Shown here one piece after another: positions 27,401 to 36,340 of a stretch of DNA of 64,000 nucleotides. Source of the stretch: Desulfosarcina widdelii (GTDB lineage: Bacteria > Desulfobacterota > Desulfobacteria > Desulfobacterales > Desulfosarcinaceae); assembly GCF_009688965.1 (NCBI RefSeq), contig NZ_AP021875.1:1798001-1862000 (forward strand), read 5' to 3'. The stretch's first letter is position 1; each line of letters opens with the position of its first letter. The position numbers were made by a program, and so were the translations under genes. Under the pieces are notes generated by a model. The model was not told where the DNA came from and searched no databases. It was given only the letters and a program-made list of their open reading frames with translations.

Positions 27401-27511
27401 TGTCTATGGTTCGAGATCAAGTTTTTGGCAAGGCCAGAGGGAGGAAGCTGTATAATGAATACCGCGACGACCGATAACGCAGTCCAAAAGCTTGATCTCG
27501 AACCATAGACA
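27401..27511. repeat. 28-bp near-perfect inverted repeat enclosing a short leader
   Basis: TGTCTATGGTTCGAGATCAAG (27401-27421) is exactly complementary to 27491-27511. With one mismatch the pairing extends to 28 bases (27401-27428 with 27484-27511). The loop is 55 bases (27429-27483). The right arm ends at the base before the ATG (27512) of the nucleosidase gene. Such a stem in RNA would place the start codon right at the base of a very stable hairpin. Confidence 0.9.
27455..27508 (+). CDS. Possible 17-residue leader peptide
   Basis: AGGGAGGAAG (27439-27448) stands 6 bases before an ATG at 27455, opening a 17-codon frame MNTATTDNAVQKLDLEP ended by TAG at 27506-27508. The last eight codons lie in the right arm of the 28-bp inverted repeat, and the stop is only 3 bases before the nucleosidase start. 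A ribosome translating this leader would open the hairpin. This arrangement fits translational coupling or leader control but could be chance. Confidence 0.4.
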   Translation: MNTATTDNAVQKLDLEP

Positions 27512-28273
27512 ATGCCTGACCGCCGCGCTATTGTTAATCCCGTAAAAGGAAAAAAACCGCCGGACACCGGCTCTTTGGCCATTGTGGCGGCCACCGGGGC
27601 GGACCTGCGCCTGCTTGCCGAGCTGGCCAGGATCCCCGTGGTGGATCGCCGCAAGCTTTACATGAGCGACCTGCATGTCTGTGCGGACCCCGATAGCCAG
27701 CTTCGCTACAGCCTGATCGGCCCTTTGATCGGCGCCCCCTATGCGGCCATGATCGTCGAATCGCTGAAGGTCTGGGGCGTAAGTACGATCGTCTTTATCG
27801 GCTGGTGCGGGGCTGTATCCGGCGGCGTCAAGGCCGGGGATGTCATTTTGCCGGACAGCGCCATGGTGGATGAAGGCACCTCCGGCCACTACTGCGACCC
27901 TTCATGCCGGGTGGCGCTGCCTGCCCGCCAACTGGTGCATCAGGTTCGGCTGTCCCTCCAGCATCACGGCGCGTCTTTTCATGAGGGAGCCGTCTGGACC
28001 ACGGACGCCATTTTTCGCGAAACCGTGGAACAGGTGAAATATTACCAGTCAAGAGGTGCGCTGGCCGTCGAAATGGAAATGTCGGCCATTTTTACGGTGG
28101 CCGCGTTTCGCGAAATGGAAGCGGCCGGAATCCTGGTAGTTTCCGATGAACTCTCCGATTACACCTGGCGCCCCGGCTTCAGAACCCCGCAGTTTAAAGC
28201 GGCCCGGGAGAGAGCCTGCCGGGCGGCGTTGACCCTGGCGAATGGAATTGCGACGGGGAACGGTGATCGGTGA
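27512..28273 (+). CDS. Nucleoside phosphorylase/nucleosidase family (PNP_UDP_1)
   Basis: The 253-residue protein has the PNP/UDP phosphorylase core: strand and glycine loop STIVFIGWCGAVSGGVKAGDV, the ligand segment around SAMVDEGTSGHY, and AVEMEMSAIFTVAAF, the Glu-x-Glu-Met-Glu type ribose-binding motif. A typical purine or uridine phosphorylase, or an MTA/SAH nucleosidase, has these features; the substrate base is not determinable. Its ATG adjoins the 28-bp inverted repeat, and no separate ribosome binding site is visible outside that structure. Confidence 0.85.
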   Translation: MPDRRAIVNPVKGKKPPDTGSLAIVAATGADLRLLAELARIPVVDRRKLYMSDLHVCADPDSQLRYSLIGPLIGAPYAAMIVESLKVWGVSTIVFIGWCGAVSGGVKAGDVILPDSAMVDEGTSGHYCDPSCRVALPARQLVHQVRLSLQHHGASFHEGAVWTTDAIFRETVEQVKYYQSRGALAVEMEMSAIFTVAAFREMEAAGILVVSDELSDYTWRPGFRTPQFKAARERACRAALTLANGIATGNGDR

Positions 28274-28302
28274 CCTGTGATCGGTGAGAACAAACGATCC
28301 GG

Positions 28303-28328
28303 TAGGGGCGAAAAATCTTACGCCCCTA
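28303..28328. repeat. Short hairpin before the DNA ligase gene
   Basis: TAGGGGCG (28303-28310) and CGCCCCTA (28321-28328) pair as a perfect 8-bp stem with a 10-base loop in the 80-base gap between the nucleosidase and ligase genes. No T tract follows, so a terminator is uncertain. Two direct copies of TGATCGGTGA occur just before it (28264-28288). Confidence 0.45.
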
Positions 28329-28353
28329 AAGCCTTATTAAAAAACCAAAGCAG

Positions 28354-30195
28354 ATGAAAAAATCCGACATCAACGAACTCGTCGACCTGTTGCATTCCTA
28401 CAACCAGGCCTATCGCCAGGGCGCACCCCTGGTCAGCGACGCCGAATACGATCAACTGGTCGAACAATTGCGCGCCGTGGCGCCGGACCATTCCTTTCTC
28501 CAGGCCGTGGAACCCGAGCAGTTCCCCGGCCGCCGGGAAGTCCGCCACCCCGTGCCCATGCTTTCCATCGAAAAAGCTTACACCCAGGATCAACTGGAGC
28601 GCTTCGTGGCCCGGGTGCAAAAAGAGGCCGACGCGCTCGGCATCGGACCGGTCGAATACCGGCTGACTCCCAAACTGGACGGTCTGGCCGGCCGGGATGA
28701 CGGCGACATCTTCGCCACCCGGGGCAACGGCGAAGTGGGCTACGAGATTTCCAGTGCTTTTGCCAAAGGCGTGGTTCCCATCGGCGGCCGCGGCCAGGGT
28801 GTGGGCGAAATCGTTGTGGTCAGATCCTATTTCGAGCAGCACATGGCCGAATTCTTCGAACACCCGCGCAACATGGTGGTGGGCATCGTCTCCTCGGACA
28901 CCCTCAACGAAAACGCCAAACGCGCACTGGATGACGGCATGGTCCATTTCTACCCGTACAGCCAGGTCAAACCGTCGATCGTCGTTGACGGGAAAAAACT
29001 GATCGAACAGCACCGGCAACTGGTCGACGAAATTCTGTCCGGGGTGGATTATCCCACCGACGGAGTGGTTACCGAAGTCACCAACGAAGAACTCAAGCAG
29101 CGCATGGGTGCCACGGCCCACCACTACCGCTGGCAGATCGCCATCAAGACCAAGGGACAGACGGCCGAGACGACCGTTGTCGACGTTCAGTGGCAGGTGG
29201 GACGCACCGGCAATATCACCCCGGTCATGATCGTGGAGCCGGTACCGCTTTCCGGGGCCACCATCCGTCGCGTGACCGCCCACCATGCGGGCAACATCCG
29301 CGATTTGGGCATCGGTCCCGGCACAAGCATCGAAATCATCCGCAGTGGCGAAGTGATTCCCAAACTGGAAGCAGTCGTCGAGGCCAGAGGAGAAGTGCAT
29401 CTGCCCGATACCTGTCCCAGCTGCGGCCTGCTCTTGAGCTGGCAAAACGATTTTCTCAAGTGCACCAACCAACACTGCCGGGCGCAGATCGAGCAGCGCA
29501 TCAGCCATTGGTTCCGGATTCTGGGCAATGCCGACTGGTTCGGCATCAAGACCATTCAGAAAATTGTGGACAAGGGGCACGACAGTCTGGAAGCGGTCTA
29601 CCGGCTGAACGAATCGGATTTCGGGGAAATGGGCTTCGGCCCCGTCCAGTCGAAAAACCTGGCCGAGGCCATCGCCATCAGTCGGACCAAGCCGGTGGAG
29701 GACTGGCGTTTTCTGGCCGCTTTCGGCATCTCCAACCTGGGCACCGGGGACAGCCGCAAGCTGCTGGCCCACATTCCGCTGGAAAACGTCCCCGCCATCG
29801 AGCCTAAAGACCTGATCGACATCAAGGGGTTCGGTGAAAAGACCAGCCAGAGCATTGCCGCAAGCATTCGTGACATGGCCGGCACCATCGTCCACATGCT
29901 GGACCTGAATTTCAATCTCCAGCGCACACCGCTGGTTGCCGATCAGGAAGCGGTGGACAGCCCCATTGCCGGCAAGGGCATCGTCTTCACCGGAAAAATG
30001 ATTCACGGCGACCGTCAGACCATGCAGGCCCGGGCCAGGGAACTGGGTGCCCGGGTGCAGACAGCTGTCAGCGGCAGTACTGACTATCTGGTCTGCGGCG
30101 AGAAAGTCGGAGCCGCGAAAATGAACAAAGCCGGAAAACTGAAGGTGGCCATCCTCACCGAGGATCAGTATCTGGAGATGCTCGGCAATTCGTGA
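28354..30195 (+). CDS. Divergent NAD-dependent DNA ligase (LigA-like)
   Basis: The 613-residue protein has the LigA order: domain Ia (VSDAEYDQLVEQLR), nucleotidyltransferase domain with motif TPKLDGLA (active lysine in KxDG), OB fold (WQVGRTGNITPVMIVEPVPLSGATI), a Cys4 zinc finger (CPSC and CTNQHC), helix-hairpin-helix repeats (LIDIKGFGEKTSQSI) and a BRCT domain (KGIVFTGKMIHGDRQTM). It joins nicks using NAD. Several usually invariant residues are changed: CELKLDG reads LTPKLDG, RGDG reads RGNG, and DGVVxK reads DGVVTE. It is shorter than typical LigA (about 670). A canonical LigA may exist elsewhere; this could be a specialised paralogue. Confidence 0.88.
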   Translation: MKKSDINELVDLLHSYNQAYRQGAPLVSDAEYDQLVEQLRAVAPDHSFLQAVEPEQFPGRREVRHPVPMLSIEKAYTQDQLERFVARVQKEADALGIGPVEYRLTPKLDGLAGRDDGDIFATRGNGEVGYEISSAFAKGVVPIGGRGQGVGEIVVVRSYFEQHMAEFFEHPRNMVVGIVSSDTLNENAKRALDDGMVHFYPYSQVKPSIVVDGKKLIEQHRQLVDEILSGVDYPTDGVVTEVTNEELKQRMGATAHHYRWQIAIKTKGQTAETTVVDVQWQVGRTGNITPVMIVEPVPLSGATIRRVTAHHAGNIRDLGIGPGTSIEIIRSGEVIPKLEAVVEARGEVHLPDTCPSCGLLLSWQNDFLKCTNQHCRAQIEQRISHWFRILGNADWFGIKTIQKIVDKGHDSLEAVYRLNESDFGEMGFGPVQSKNLAEAIAISRTKPVEDWRFLAAFGISNLGTGDSRKLLAHIPLENVPAIEPKDLIDIKGFGEKTSQSIAASIRDMAGTIVHMLDLNFNLQRTPLVADQEAVDSPIAGKGIVFTGKMIHGDRQTMQARARELGARVQTAVSGSTDYLVCGEKVGAAKMNKAGKLKVAILTEDQYLEMLGNS

Positions 30196-30253
30196 GAAGA
30201 GAAAAACGCTTTTCCCTGTCGCCACTGAAGAGCCCTTAACAGGACATTCTCCC

Positions 30254-31417
30254 ATGCCCCTTTCCGATAAAACCGCCGCCGTGATCCTGGCCGCCGGATT
30301 CTCCTCGAGGATGAAAGTCTTCAAGCCGTTGATGAAACTGGGCGAACGCCGTGTGCTGGATCGGGTGGTCGATCTCTATTGTCGGGCCGGCATTGCCGAC
30401 ATCCGCGTGGTGGCCGGCCACCGCAGCGGCGAGATCCGGGCCGCCCTGGCCGGCCGCCCCGTGACCGTAGTCGAAAATCCCCTTTACGCCGACGGCATGT
30501 ATTCCTCGGTGGTTGCCGGAGTAAAAACGCTGCCAAGAAACATCTCCTTTTTTTTCATTCATCCGGTGGACATTCCCCTGGTTCGCCCACACACTCTGAC
30601 TTGGCTGCTGGATGCCGCCGGCAACGACCCGTCGCCGGTGGTCTACCCCGTCTTCGACGGGCGGCGGGGCCACCCCCCGCTGATCCGCAAGGACCTGGAG
30701 AACGCGATTGCCGATCATGACGGCCAGGGGGGGCTGAGGGCTCTATTGAGCCGTTTCGACGCCGAGGCCCGAGAAGTTCCGGTGGCCGACGAAGGCATAT
30801 TGCTGGACCTGGATACCCAGTCCGATTACCAAAGCCTGACCGCCCGCTTGGAGCCCGGCAATCTTCTCACCGAAGCAGAATGCCGGGCGCTGATGCGCGA
30901 CGTCCAGGGACTGCCTGCTGCCATCGTCCATCACTGCCGGCAGGTGGCCCGAGTGGCCCGGGCCCTGGCCGAGGCAATCAATGCCCGTGGCGGCAGCCTC
31001 GACATCGGCCTGATCGACGCCGCGGCCCGGGTGCACGATGTGGCCCGGCTTGAAAAAAACCATGCGCGGGCCGGCGCCCGCCTGCTGGAGGCGATGGACT
31101 TTGGCGACATGGCCGCCGTCGTTGCCGTCCATATGGAAATCCGGGTGACGCCCGAGGCCCCACTGGATGAAGCCCAGATCGTTCATCTGGCCGACAAACT
31201 GGTCGCCGGCCGCGCCGTCGTCGATCTGAACCGGCGGTTTGACGCCAAACTCGAAAAATTCGGCCAAGATCCGCAGGCCGCCAAGGCCATAACAAGGCGG
31301 CGCCAGGCCGCCCTGGACATTCAGGCCAAAGTGGAGCGGGCGGCCGGCAGTACCATTTCCCAACTGCTGGCACCCCTTCATGAAAACGCCGATACCGCAG
31401 GCAGGGATGGCTTATGA
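30254..31417 (+). CDS. MobA-like nucleotidyltransferase fused to an HD domain
   Basis: The 387-residue protein has an N-terminal NTP-transferase domain (AVILAAGFSSRMKVFKPLMKLG, with the LAAGxSxRMGxxK signature; HPVDIPLVRP gives the metal-binding aspartate). The C-terminal part is an HD-type phosphohydrolase (IVHHCRQVARVARALAEA, AARVHDVARLEKNHARAG with the HD pair, VAVHMEIRV). The first domain resembles MocA/MobA cytidylyl- and guanylyltransferases for molybdenum cofactor. It overlaps the histidine phosphatase gene by 4 bases. The fused hydrolase suggests a two-step nucleotide reaction, but the substrate is unknown. Confidence 0.85.
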   Translation: MPLSDKTAAVILAAGFSSRMKVFKPLMKLGERRVLDRVVDLYCRAGIADIRVVAGHRSGEIRAALAGRPVTVVENPLYADGMYSSVVAGVKTLPRNISFFFIHPVDIPLVRPHTLTWLLDAAGNDPSPVVYPVFDGRRGHPPLIRKDLENAIADHDGQGGLRALLSRFDAEAREVPVADEGILLDLDTQSDYQSLTARLEPGNLLTEAECRALMRDVQGLPAAIVHHCRQVARVARALAEAINARGGSLDIGLIDAAARVHDVARLEKNHARAGARLLEAMDFGDMAAVVAVHMEIRVTPEAPLDEAQIVHLADKLVAGRAVVDLNRRFDAKLEKFGQDPQAAKAITRRRQAALDIQAKVERAAGSTISQLLAPLHENADTAGRDGL

Positions 31418-32061
31418 AAAACATCCTGACAAGCTGGCTGGCAGACGATGGTGAGAAAAAGATTTTTCTGCTGCGCCACGGATCGCTTCAAACCGCGGAC
31501 AACGAAAAGCGCTTCATCGGCCAGACCGACCTGTCGCTGAGCGAAAAAGGACGCCGACAGGCCAAGTTCTGGAGCCGGCAGTTGATCGACTGGCCTTTAG
31601 ACGCCATCTTTTGCAGCGATCTTCAGCGGTGCCGGGAAACCGCCGACGTGATCGCCCAAAAGAACCGTGCCGTCATCACGCCGCTGGCCGAATTCCGGGA
31701 AATCAACCTGGGCCAGTGGGAGGGAATGCGCTTCGATCAGGTCAAACAATTGTATCCCGATGCCTTTGCGCAGCGGGGCCGGGACATCGCCGGGTTCCGT
31801 CCGCCGGGCGGAGAGAGTTTCAACGACCTTCAACAGCGGGTGGTTCGGGTATTCGAGCGGCAGGTCGGGAGAAACGACGGCAACCTGCTTTTCGTTGGCC
31901 ACGCCGGGGTCAACCGCGTACTGCTGTGCCATCTTCTGGGCATGCCGACGGCCAACCTCTTTCGCATCGATCAGGGACCAGCGGCCCTGAACATTCTCGA
32001 TCGGCGGCCCGGCGGCATCCGGCCGCAGTGCGTGAACCTTCTTCCGGACCCTGATCTATGA
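31414..32061 (+). CDS. Histidine phosphatase superfamily protein
   Basis: The 215-residue protein begins its catalytic core with FLLRHGSLQTADNEKRFIGQ (the RHG motif with phospho-accepting histidine), followed by DLSLSEKGRRQA, SDLQRCRETA, FREINLGQWEGM and VGHAGVNRVLLC with the second histidine. This is the phosphoglycerate mutase/CobC-like pattern. Its start overlaps the stop of the MobA-HD gene (ATGA), so they are translationally coupled and probably act on the same pathway. Confidence 0.9.
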   Translation: MKNILTSWLADDGEKKIFLLRHGSLQTADNEKRFIGQTDLSLSEKGRRQAKFWSRQLIDWPLDAIFCSDLQRCRETADVIAQKNRAVITPLAEFREINLGQWEGMRFDQVKQLYPDAFAQRGRDIAGFRPPGGESFNDLQQRVVRVFERQVGRNDGNLLFVGHAGVNRVLLCHLLGMPTANLFRIDQGPAALNILDRRPGGIRPQCVNLLPDPDL

Positions 32062-32202
32062 AAGCCAGGCATGCAAGGTCCGGGTTCCAATGCCGACCGT
32101 TTCGATTGGATGCCGGCATCGTCGGCATTTGACCCCTCCCCTTTCCTGCCTTATTTTTCCAATCAGTGTCCGTCCGGAATTAGGCAAATTTGGTCCATTG
32201 AT

Positions 32203-32272
32203 GTCATTCCCATGCAAGGCGGGAATCCATTATTTTCAAATAGTTATAGACTCCCGCCTGCGAGGGAATGAC
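32203..32272. repeat. REP-like inverted repeat (GTCATTCCC family)
   Basis: GTCATTCCCATGCAAGGCGG (from 32203) pairs with CCGCCTGCGAGGGAATGAC (ending 32272) over about 25 positions with few mismatches; the whole element is 70 bases and sits between the histidine phosphatase gene and the ABC exporter. Similar hairpins with GTCATTCC...GGAATGAC ends are widespread REP-like elements in proteobacteria. Confidence 0.75.
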
Positions 32273-32314
32273 ATGTCTGGAGACTCTTTACGAGCCCGTC
32301 AACCATGAGGTCCG

Positions 32315-34051
32315 ATGGAATCGTTTCAACTGATAAAACCCTACCTGGCCGCCAACCGCTATCGGATTCTTTTTGGCCTGCTGTGCCTGATCGTCGTGGA
32401 TCTGCTTCAATTGTTCATTCCCCGGGTCATCAAACGGGCGGTGGACGATCTGACACTCATGCAGACGGATCACAGCAGCCTGCTGGAAGATGCCCTGATC
32501 GTTGTCGCTTTGGGGCTGTGCATCGGTTTTTTCCGTTTTTTCTGGCGCCGCTGCCTGCTGGGAACGGCCCGCTTCACCGAAGAAGCGCTGCGCAACCGGC
32601 TGTTTTCTCATATCCAGACCCTGTCGCCGGCTTATTTCGACCGGATGCGCACCGGCGACATCATGGCCCACGCCACCAACGATATCCAGCAGGTGCGCAT
32701 GGCCTCCGGAATGGGGCTGGTGGCTTTGAACGACGCGCTCTTTTTAGGATCGGCGGCCATCGGGTTCATGATTTACATCAATCTCGAACTGACCCTATAC
32801 GTCCTGATCCCCATGCCCTTCATCGTAATCGGCACCCGCTTTTTCAGCCGGCGGATGCATCGCCGCTACAAGCGGGTACAAAACGCCTTTGCCGAGTTCA
32901 CCGAAGCGGTCCGGGAACGGTTTGCCGGCATCCGGGTGATTTTGGCCTACAACGCCCGGGCAGGCGAAACGCGCGAGATCGCCCGAATCTCCAATGCCTA
33001 CGTGCAGGAAAACATCGACCTGGTGAAAATCACCGGCAGCTTTTTTCCCCTGATGGTGATGCTCACCAACCTGAGCCTGGCCATCGTTCTGTTCCAGGGT
33101 GGCCGCGAAACCATTTTCGCCCGGATCACACCGGGCGATTTCGTGGCCTTCATCAGTTATCTGGGCCTGCTCACCTGGCCCATGATGGCCCTGGGATGGG
33201 TGACCAACCTCATCCAGCGCGGCCGGGCCTCCCTGGACCGGCTCAACGGAATTTTTCAGACCCGGCCGGAACTGCCCGAAGCCCCGGATGCCATCCGCCT
33301 TTCCGGATTCGAGCGCAGCCTGACCTTCGACAACGTCCGCTTTACCTACGATCCCCAGCGCGGACGGGTTCTGGACGGCATTGACCTTGAACTGGAAAAG
33401 GGTCGGACCCTGGGCATTGTCGGCCCGCCGGGCAGCGGCAAAACCACCTTGATGAATCTTTTGATCCGGCTGTACGATCTGGATTCGGGAAGCATTCGCA
33501 TCGACGGCACCGATATCCGTCAGCTGCAGATCCAGTCCCTTCGCTCCCTGATCTGCATGGCCCCCCAGGAACCCTTCCTCTTCGCAGGCACCGTGCGGGA
33601 AAACATCACCTTCGGTGCAGGCGAGGTCTCTGAAAAAGAGCTGCACCGCGTCACCCGTTTGGCAGCGCTGGACACTACCATCGGTGAACTGCCCGACGGC
33701 TTCGACACCGTTGTCGGAGAAAAAGGCGTCATCCTCTCCGGCGGACAGAAGCAGCGGGTGGCCCTGGCCCGGGCCCTGCTCAACGAGGCTCCCGTCATGG
33801 TTTTCGACGATCCGGTCAGCCAGGTGGACACCCGCACCGCCGGCCGCATCGTGGCAACCCTGCAATCCATGTCGGGTAAAAAAACCGTGATCGTCATTTC
33901 TCACCGCCTGTCGGCCGTGCGCCATGCGGACCGCATCCTGGTGATGGACAGCGGGCGTATCGTCAGCGCTGGCAGCCACACCCGACTGATGGCCGAGGGC
34001 GGTTACTACGCCCGGGCCTGGCGCCTGCAGGAGATCGAAGATGCGGTTTGA
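32315..34051 (+). CDS. ABC exporter half-transporter with a degenerate ATP site
   Basis: The 578-residue protein has a six-helix type-1 exporter membrane domain and a nucleotide-binding domain with Walker A GPPGSGKTT (around residue 370), signature LSGGQKQR and Walker B VMVFDDPVSQVD. The catalytic glutamate after Walker B is aspartate, so this half makes one site non-catalytic, as in heterodimeric exporters (BmrC/D, TM287/288 type). It overlaps the partner gene by 11 bases. The substrate (drug, lipid or peptide) is not readable. Confidence 0.9.
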   Translation: MESFQLIKPYLAANRYRILFGLLCLIVVDLLQLFIPRVIKRAVDDLTLMQTDHSSLLEDALIVVALGLCIGFFRFFWRRCLLGTARFTEEALRNRLFSHIQTLSPAYFDRMRTGDIMAHATNDIQQVRMASGMGLVALNDALFLGSAAIGFMIYINLELTLYVLIPMPFIVIGTRFFSRRMHRRYKRVQNAFAEFTEAVRERFAGIRVILAYNARAGETREIARISNAYVQENIDLVKITGSFFPLMVMLTNLSLAIVLFQGGRETIFARITPGDFVAFISYLGLLTWPMMALGWVTNLIQRGRASLDRLNGIFQTRPELPEAPDAIRLSGFERSLTFDNVRFTYDPQRGRVLDGIDLELEKGRTLGIVGPPGSGKTTLMNLLIRLYDLDSGSIRIDGTDIRQLQIQSLRSLICMAPQEPFLFAGTVRENITFGAGEVSEKELHRVTRLAALDTTIGELPDGFDTVVGEKGVILSGGQKQRVALARALLNEAPVMVFDDPVSQVDTRTAGRIVATLQSMSGKKTVIVISHRLSAVRHADRILVMDSGRIVSAGSHTRLMAEGGYYARAWRLQEIEDAV

Positions 34052-36011
34052 CTACGGATACGAGGAAGAAAAGCGCCTGGGAAAATCCTATGACTGGAAA
34101 CTGCTGCGGCGGATGTTTTCCTACACCACCCCCCACCGCGCCAAACTGGCCCTGTCCGTTGTTCTGGTGGTGGCCATCACCCTGCTGGAGCTGTCGGTTC
34201 CCTATATCACCAAAGAAATCATCGATCGTCATATCGTTCCCCGGGAGCGCATCTCCGACGGCCGGGACGCGGCCGCAAAGAAGCCGGTGCAGCGTCTTCG
34301 GGTGGACATTAATGATCCGGTCGTCGCCAAGGTGGTCCGGCAGCGTCCGGAGCTGTTTCGTGTCGAAGACGGGTCTGCAACCATCGGTCTGAAAGACCTG
34401 ACGCATCTCGACCGAAGCTCCCTGAGCCGGCTGCGCCACGAGGATTTTTCGGGCCTGCTGCGCATCGCCCTTCTCTTTCTGGCGGTGGTGGTGTCCATTT
34501 TCGGATTCACCTTTGCCCAGAACCTGATCATGGAGCTGGCCGGCCACCGGATCATGCACGATCTGCGGGTAACCCTCTACGGGCACATCCAGAACATGCC
34601 CCTTGGCTTTTTCAACCGCAATCCGGTTGCCCGTCTGGTCACCCGGGTGACCAACGACATCCAGAACATGCACGAGCTGTTCACCTCCATCATCTCCATG
34701 GTATTCAAGGACATGTTTCTGCTGGTCGGCATCGCCGTGGTTCTGGTGGCCATGGATTGGCGCCTGGCGCTGCTCAGCTTTGTGGTGACGCCGGCGGTTG
34801 TGGCAACCACCTTCGGATTTTCCCGCCGGGTCCGGGACGTATTTCGGGAACTGCGCATCAAGGTGGCCGAAATCAATACCCGATTTTCCGAAACCATTGC
34901 CGGTATCAAGGTGATCCAGACGTTCGGCCGGGAAAAGGAGAACTTCGACGCCTTTCGGCAAACCAACCACGAAAACTATCTGATGGGGATGCGCCAGATC
35001 AACATCTTTGCCGTTTTCATGCCCGTCATCGAGATGCTGGGCGTCACCGCCATTGCCATTGTGATCTATTACGGCGGCGGCCACGTGCTGGACCGCACGG
35101 TGAGCATCGGCGCACTGGCCGCCTTTATCGTCTATATGCGGATGTTTTTCCGTCCCATCCGGGACCTGGCCGAAAAATACAATATCCTGCAAAATGCCCT
35201 GGCCTCCGCCGAACGGATCTTCCTGCTTCTGGACACCGCACCCGGCAACGGGGCAGACTTACAACGGTCGCCAATCAAAGGGCCGCTGGATCGGATTCGT
35301 TTCGATTCGGTGTCTCTGGCCTACACCCCGGGAGAACCGGTCCTGAAAAATATCGATCTGACCATCGACGCCGGAAAAACCATTGCCGTGGTGGGCGCCA
35401 CGGGATCGGGAAAGACATCTCTGGTCAACCTGATGGTGCGTTTTTACGATCCCACTGCCGGCAGACTTCTCTTTAACGGCATCGACGGCCTGAGGATCGC
35501 CCCCGAAGCGTTGAGACGCCGCATTGCCCTGGTCATGCAGGATCCCTTTCTGTTCACCGGCACCCTTAAGGACAATATCTTTTTCGCCGCCAACGGACTT
35601 ACCGACGAGCAGCAGGCGACCATTTTGGAGACCTCCCGCTGCAAGGAACTGGTGGATCGTTTTCCGGACGGCCTGGACACCCGGATTACGGAGGGTGGCG
35701 CCTCCCTTTCCAGCGGCGAGCGCCAGTTGATCTCGGTGGCCCGCGCTTTTTCCATGGATCCGGAAATGATCATTTTGGACGAAGCGACCTCCTATGTTGA
35801 TTCCCACACCGAAGTGCACCTGCAACAGGCCATCGCCAACCTGATGCGCGGGCGCACCTGCGTGGTGGTGGCCCACCGACTCACCACGGCCCGCAGCGCC
35901 GATCGCATCGTGGTGCTCAACAAAGGCGTGATGGTGGAATCGGGCAGCCACTCGGATTTGATGGAGAAAAGGGGCACCTATTACCGGCTCTATCGGTTGC
36001 AGGACGATTGA
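34041..36011 (+). CDS. ABC exporter half-transporter with an extracytoplasmic insert
   Basis: The 656-residue protein is the partner: Walker A GATGSGKTS (around residue 453), signature LSSGERQ and Walker B MIILDEATSYVD with the catalytic glutamate. Between the first two membrane helices an insertion of about 75 residues (VPRERISDGRDAAAKKPVQR to the region ending LRHEDFSGLL) forms an extracytoplasmic domain, as in BmrD-type subunits. With the upstream subunit it should form a heterodimeric exporter having one active and one degenerate ATPase site. Confidence 0.9.
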   Translation: MRFDYGYEEEKRLGKSYDWKLLRRMFSYTTPHRAKLALSVVLVVAITLLELSVPYITKEIIDRHIVPRERISDGRDAAAKKPVQRLRVDINDPVVAKVVRQRPELFRVEDGSATIGLKDLTHLDRSSLSRLRHEDFSGLLRIALLFLAVVVSIFGFTFAQNLIMELAGHRIMHDLRVTLYGHIQNMPLGFFNRNPVARLVTRVTNDIQNMHELFTSIISMVFKDMFLLVGIAVVLVAMDWRLALLSFVVTPAVVATTFGFSRRVRDVFRELRIKVAEINTRFSETIAGIKVIQTFGREKENFDAFRQTNHENYLMGMRQINIFAVFMPVIEMLGVTAIAIVIYYGGGHVLDRTVSIGALAAFIVYMRMFFRPIRDLAEKYNILQNALASAERIFLLLDTAPGNGADLQRSPIKGPLDRIRFDSVSLAYTPGEPVLKNIDLTIDAGKTIAVVGATGSGKTSLVNLMVRFYDPTAGRLLFNGIDGLRIAPEALRRRIALVMQDPFLFTGTLKDNIFFAANGLTDEQQATILETSRCKELVDRFPDGLDTRITEGGASLSSGERQLISVARAFSMDPEMIILDEATSYVDSHTEVHLQQAIANLMRGRTCVVVAHRLTTARSADRIVVLNKGVMVESGSHSDLMEKRGTYYRLYRLQDD

Positions 36012-36340
36012 ACTTACAGCCGCTGCCCTGCCTGGCAAACCGTACTTTGCACCCTCGGGCAACCATCGCCTGATTTTAAAATTGGTAGCGTTGCTGGATG
36101 GTTACCTCCTGTTAAAATGAATTTGGATGCGGTTCACACAGGCGACATAGGTCTTGCCAAAAGCGGCCCGACATGGTACGTTGACGGCGTTTTTCCCGAT
36201 TCCCGGGGAAAGTTCGATCTTTCTGATCTTGCATCAATCCGACAATGATTCAAATCTATGCGTCAACCGTGCAGGGGGTCCTGTGGGTGGGCAACCGGAC
36301 CCCGTCGTTAATCATTAACTTACTAAGGAGGATTGGATAG
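36012..36340. other. Intergenic leader region of fhs
   Basis: In this 329-base gap no frame is supported. A hairpin GGGGTCC (36275-36281) / GGACCCC (36297-36303) with a 15-base loop lies 37 bases before the fhs start, and AAGGAGG (36325-36331) gives its ribosome binding site. I looked for a tetrahydrofolate or other riboswitch core and recognise none. The upstream part likely contains the promoter, but no consensus hexamer pair stands out. Confidence 0.5.

Noticed and set aside
28264..28288. Tandem TGATCGGTGA copies as an operator
   Set aside because: Two short copies only, overlapping the end of a coding region; too little to call.
28318..30324. A 668-codon minus-strand frame
   Set aside because: It is opposite the DNA ligase gene and shows no motif; it mirrors GC-rich codon positions.
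36012..36340. Tetrahydrofolate or other riboswitch before fhs
   Set aside because: Only a single hairpin is visible; no known aptamer core could be recognised by eye.
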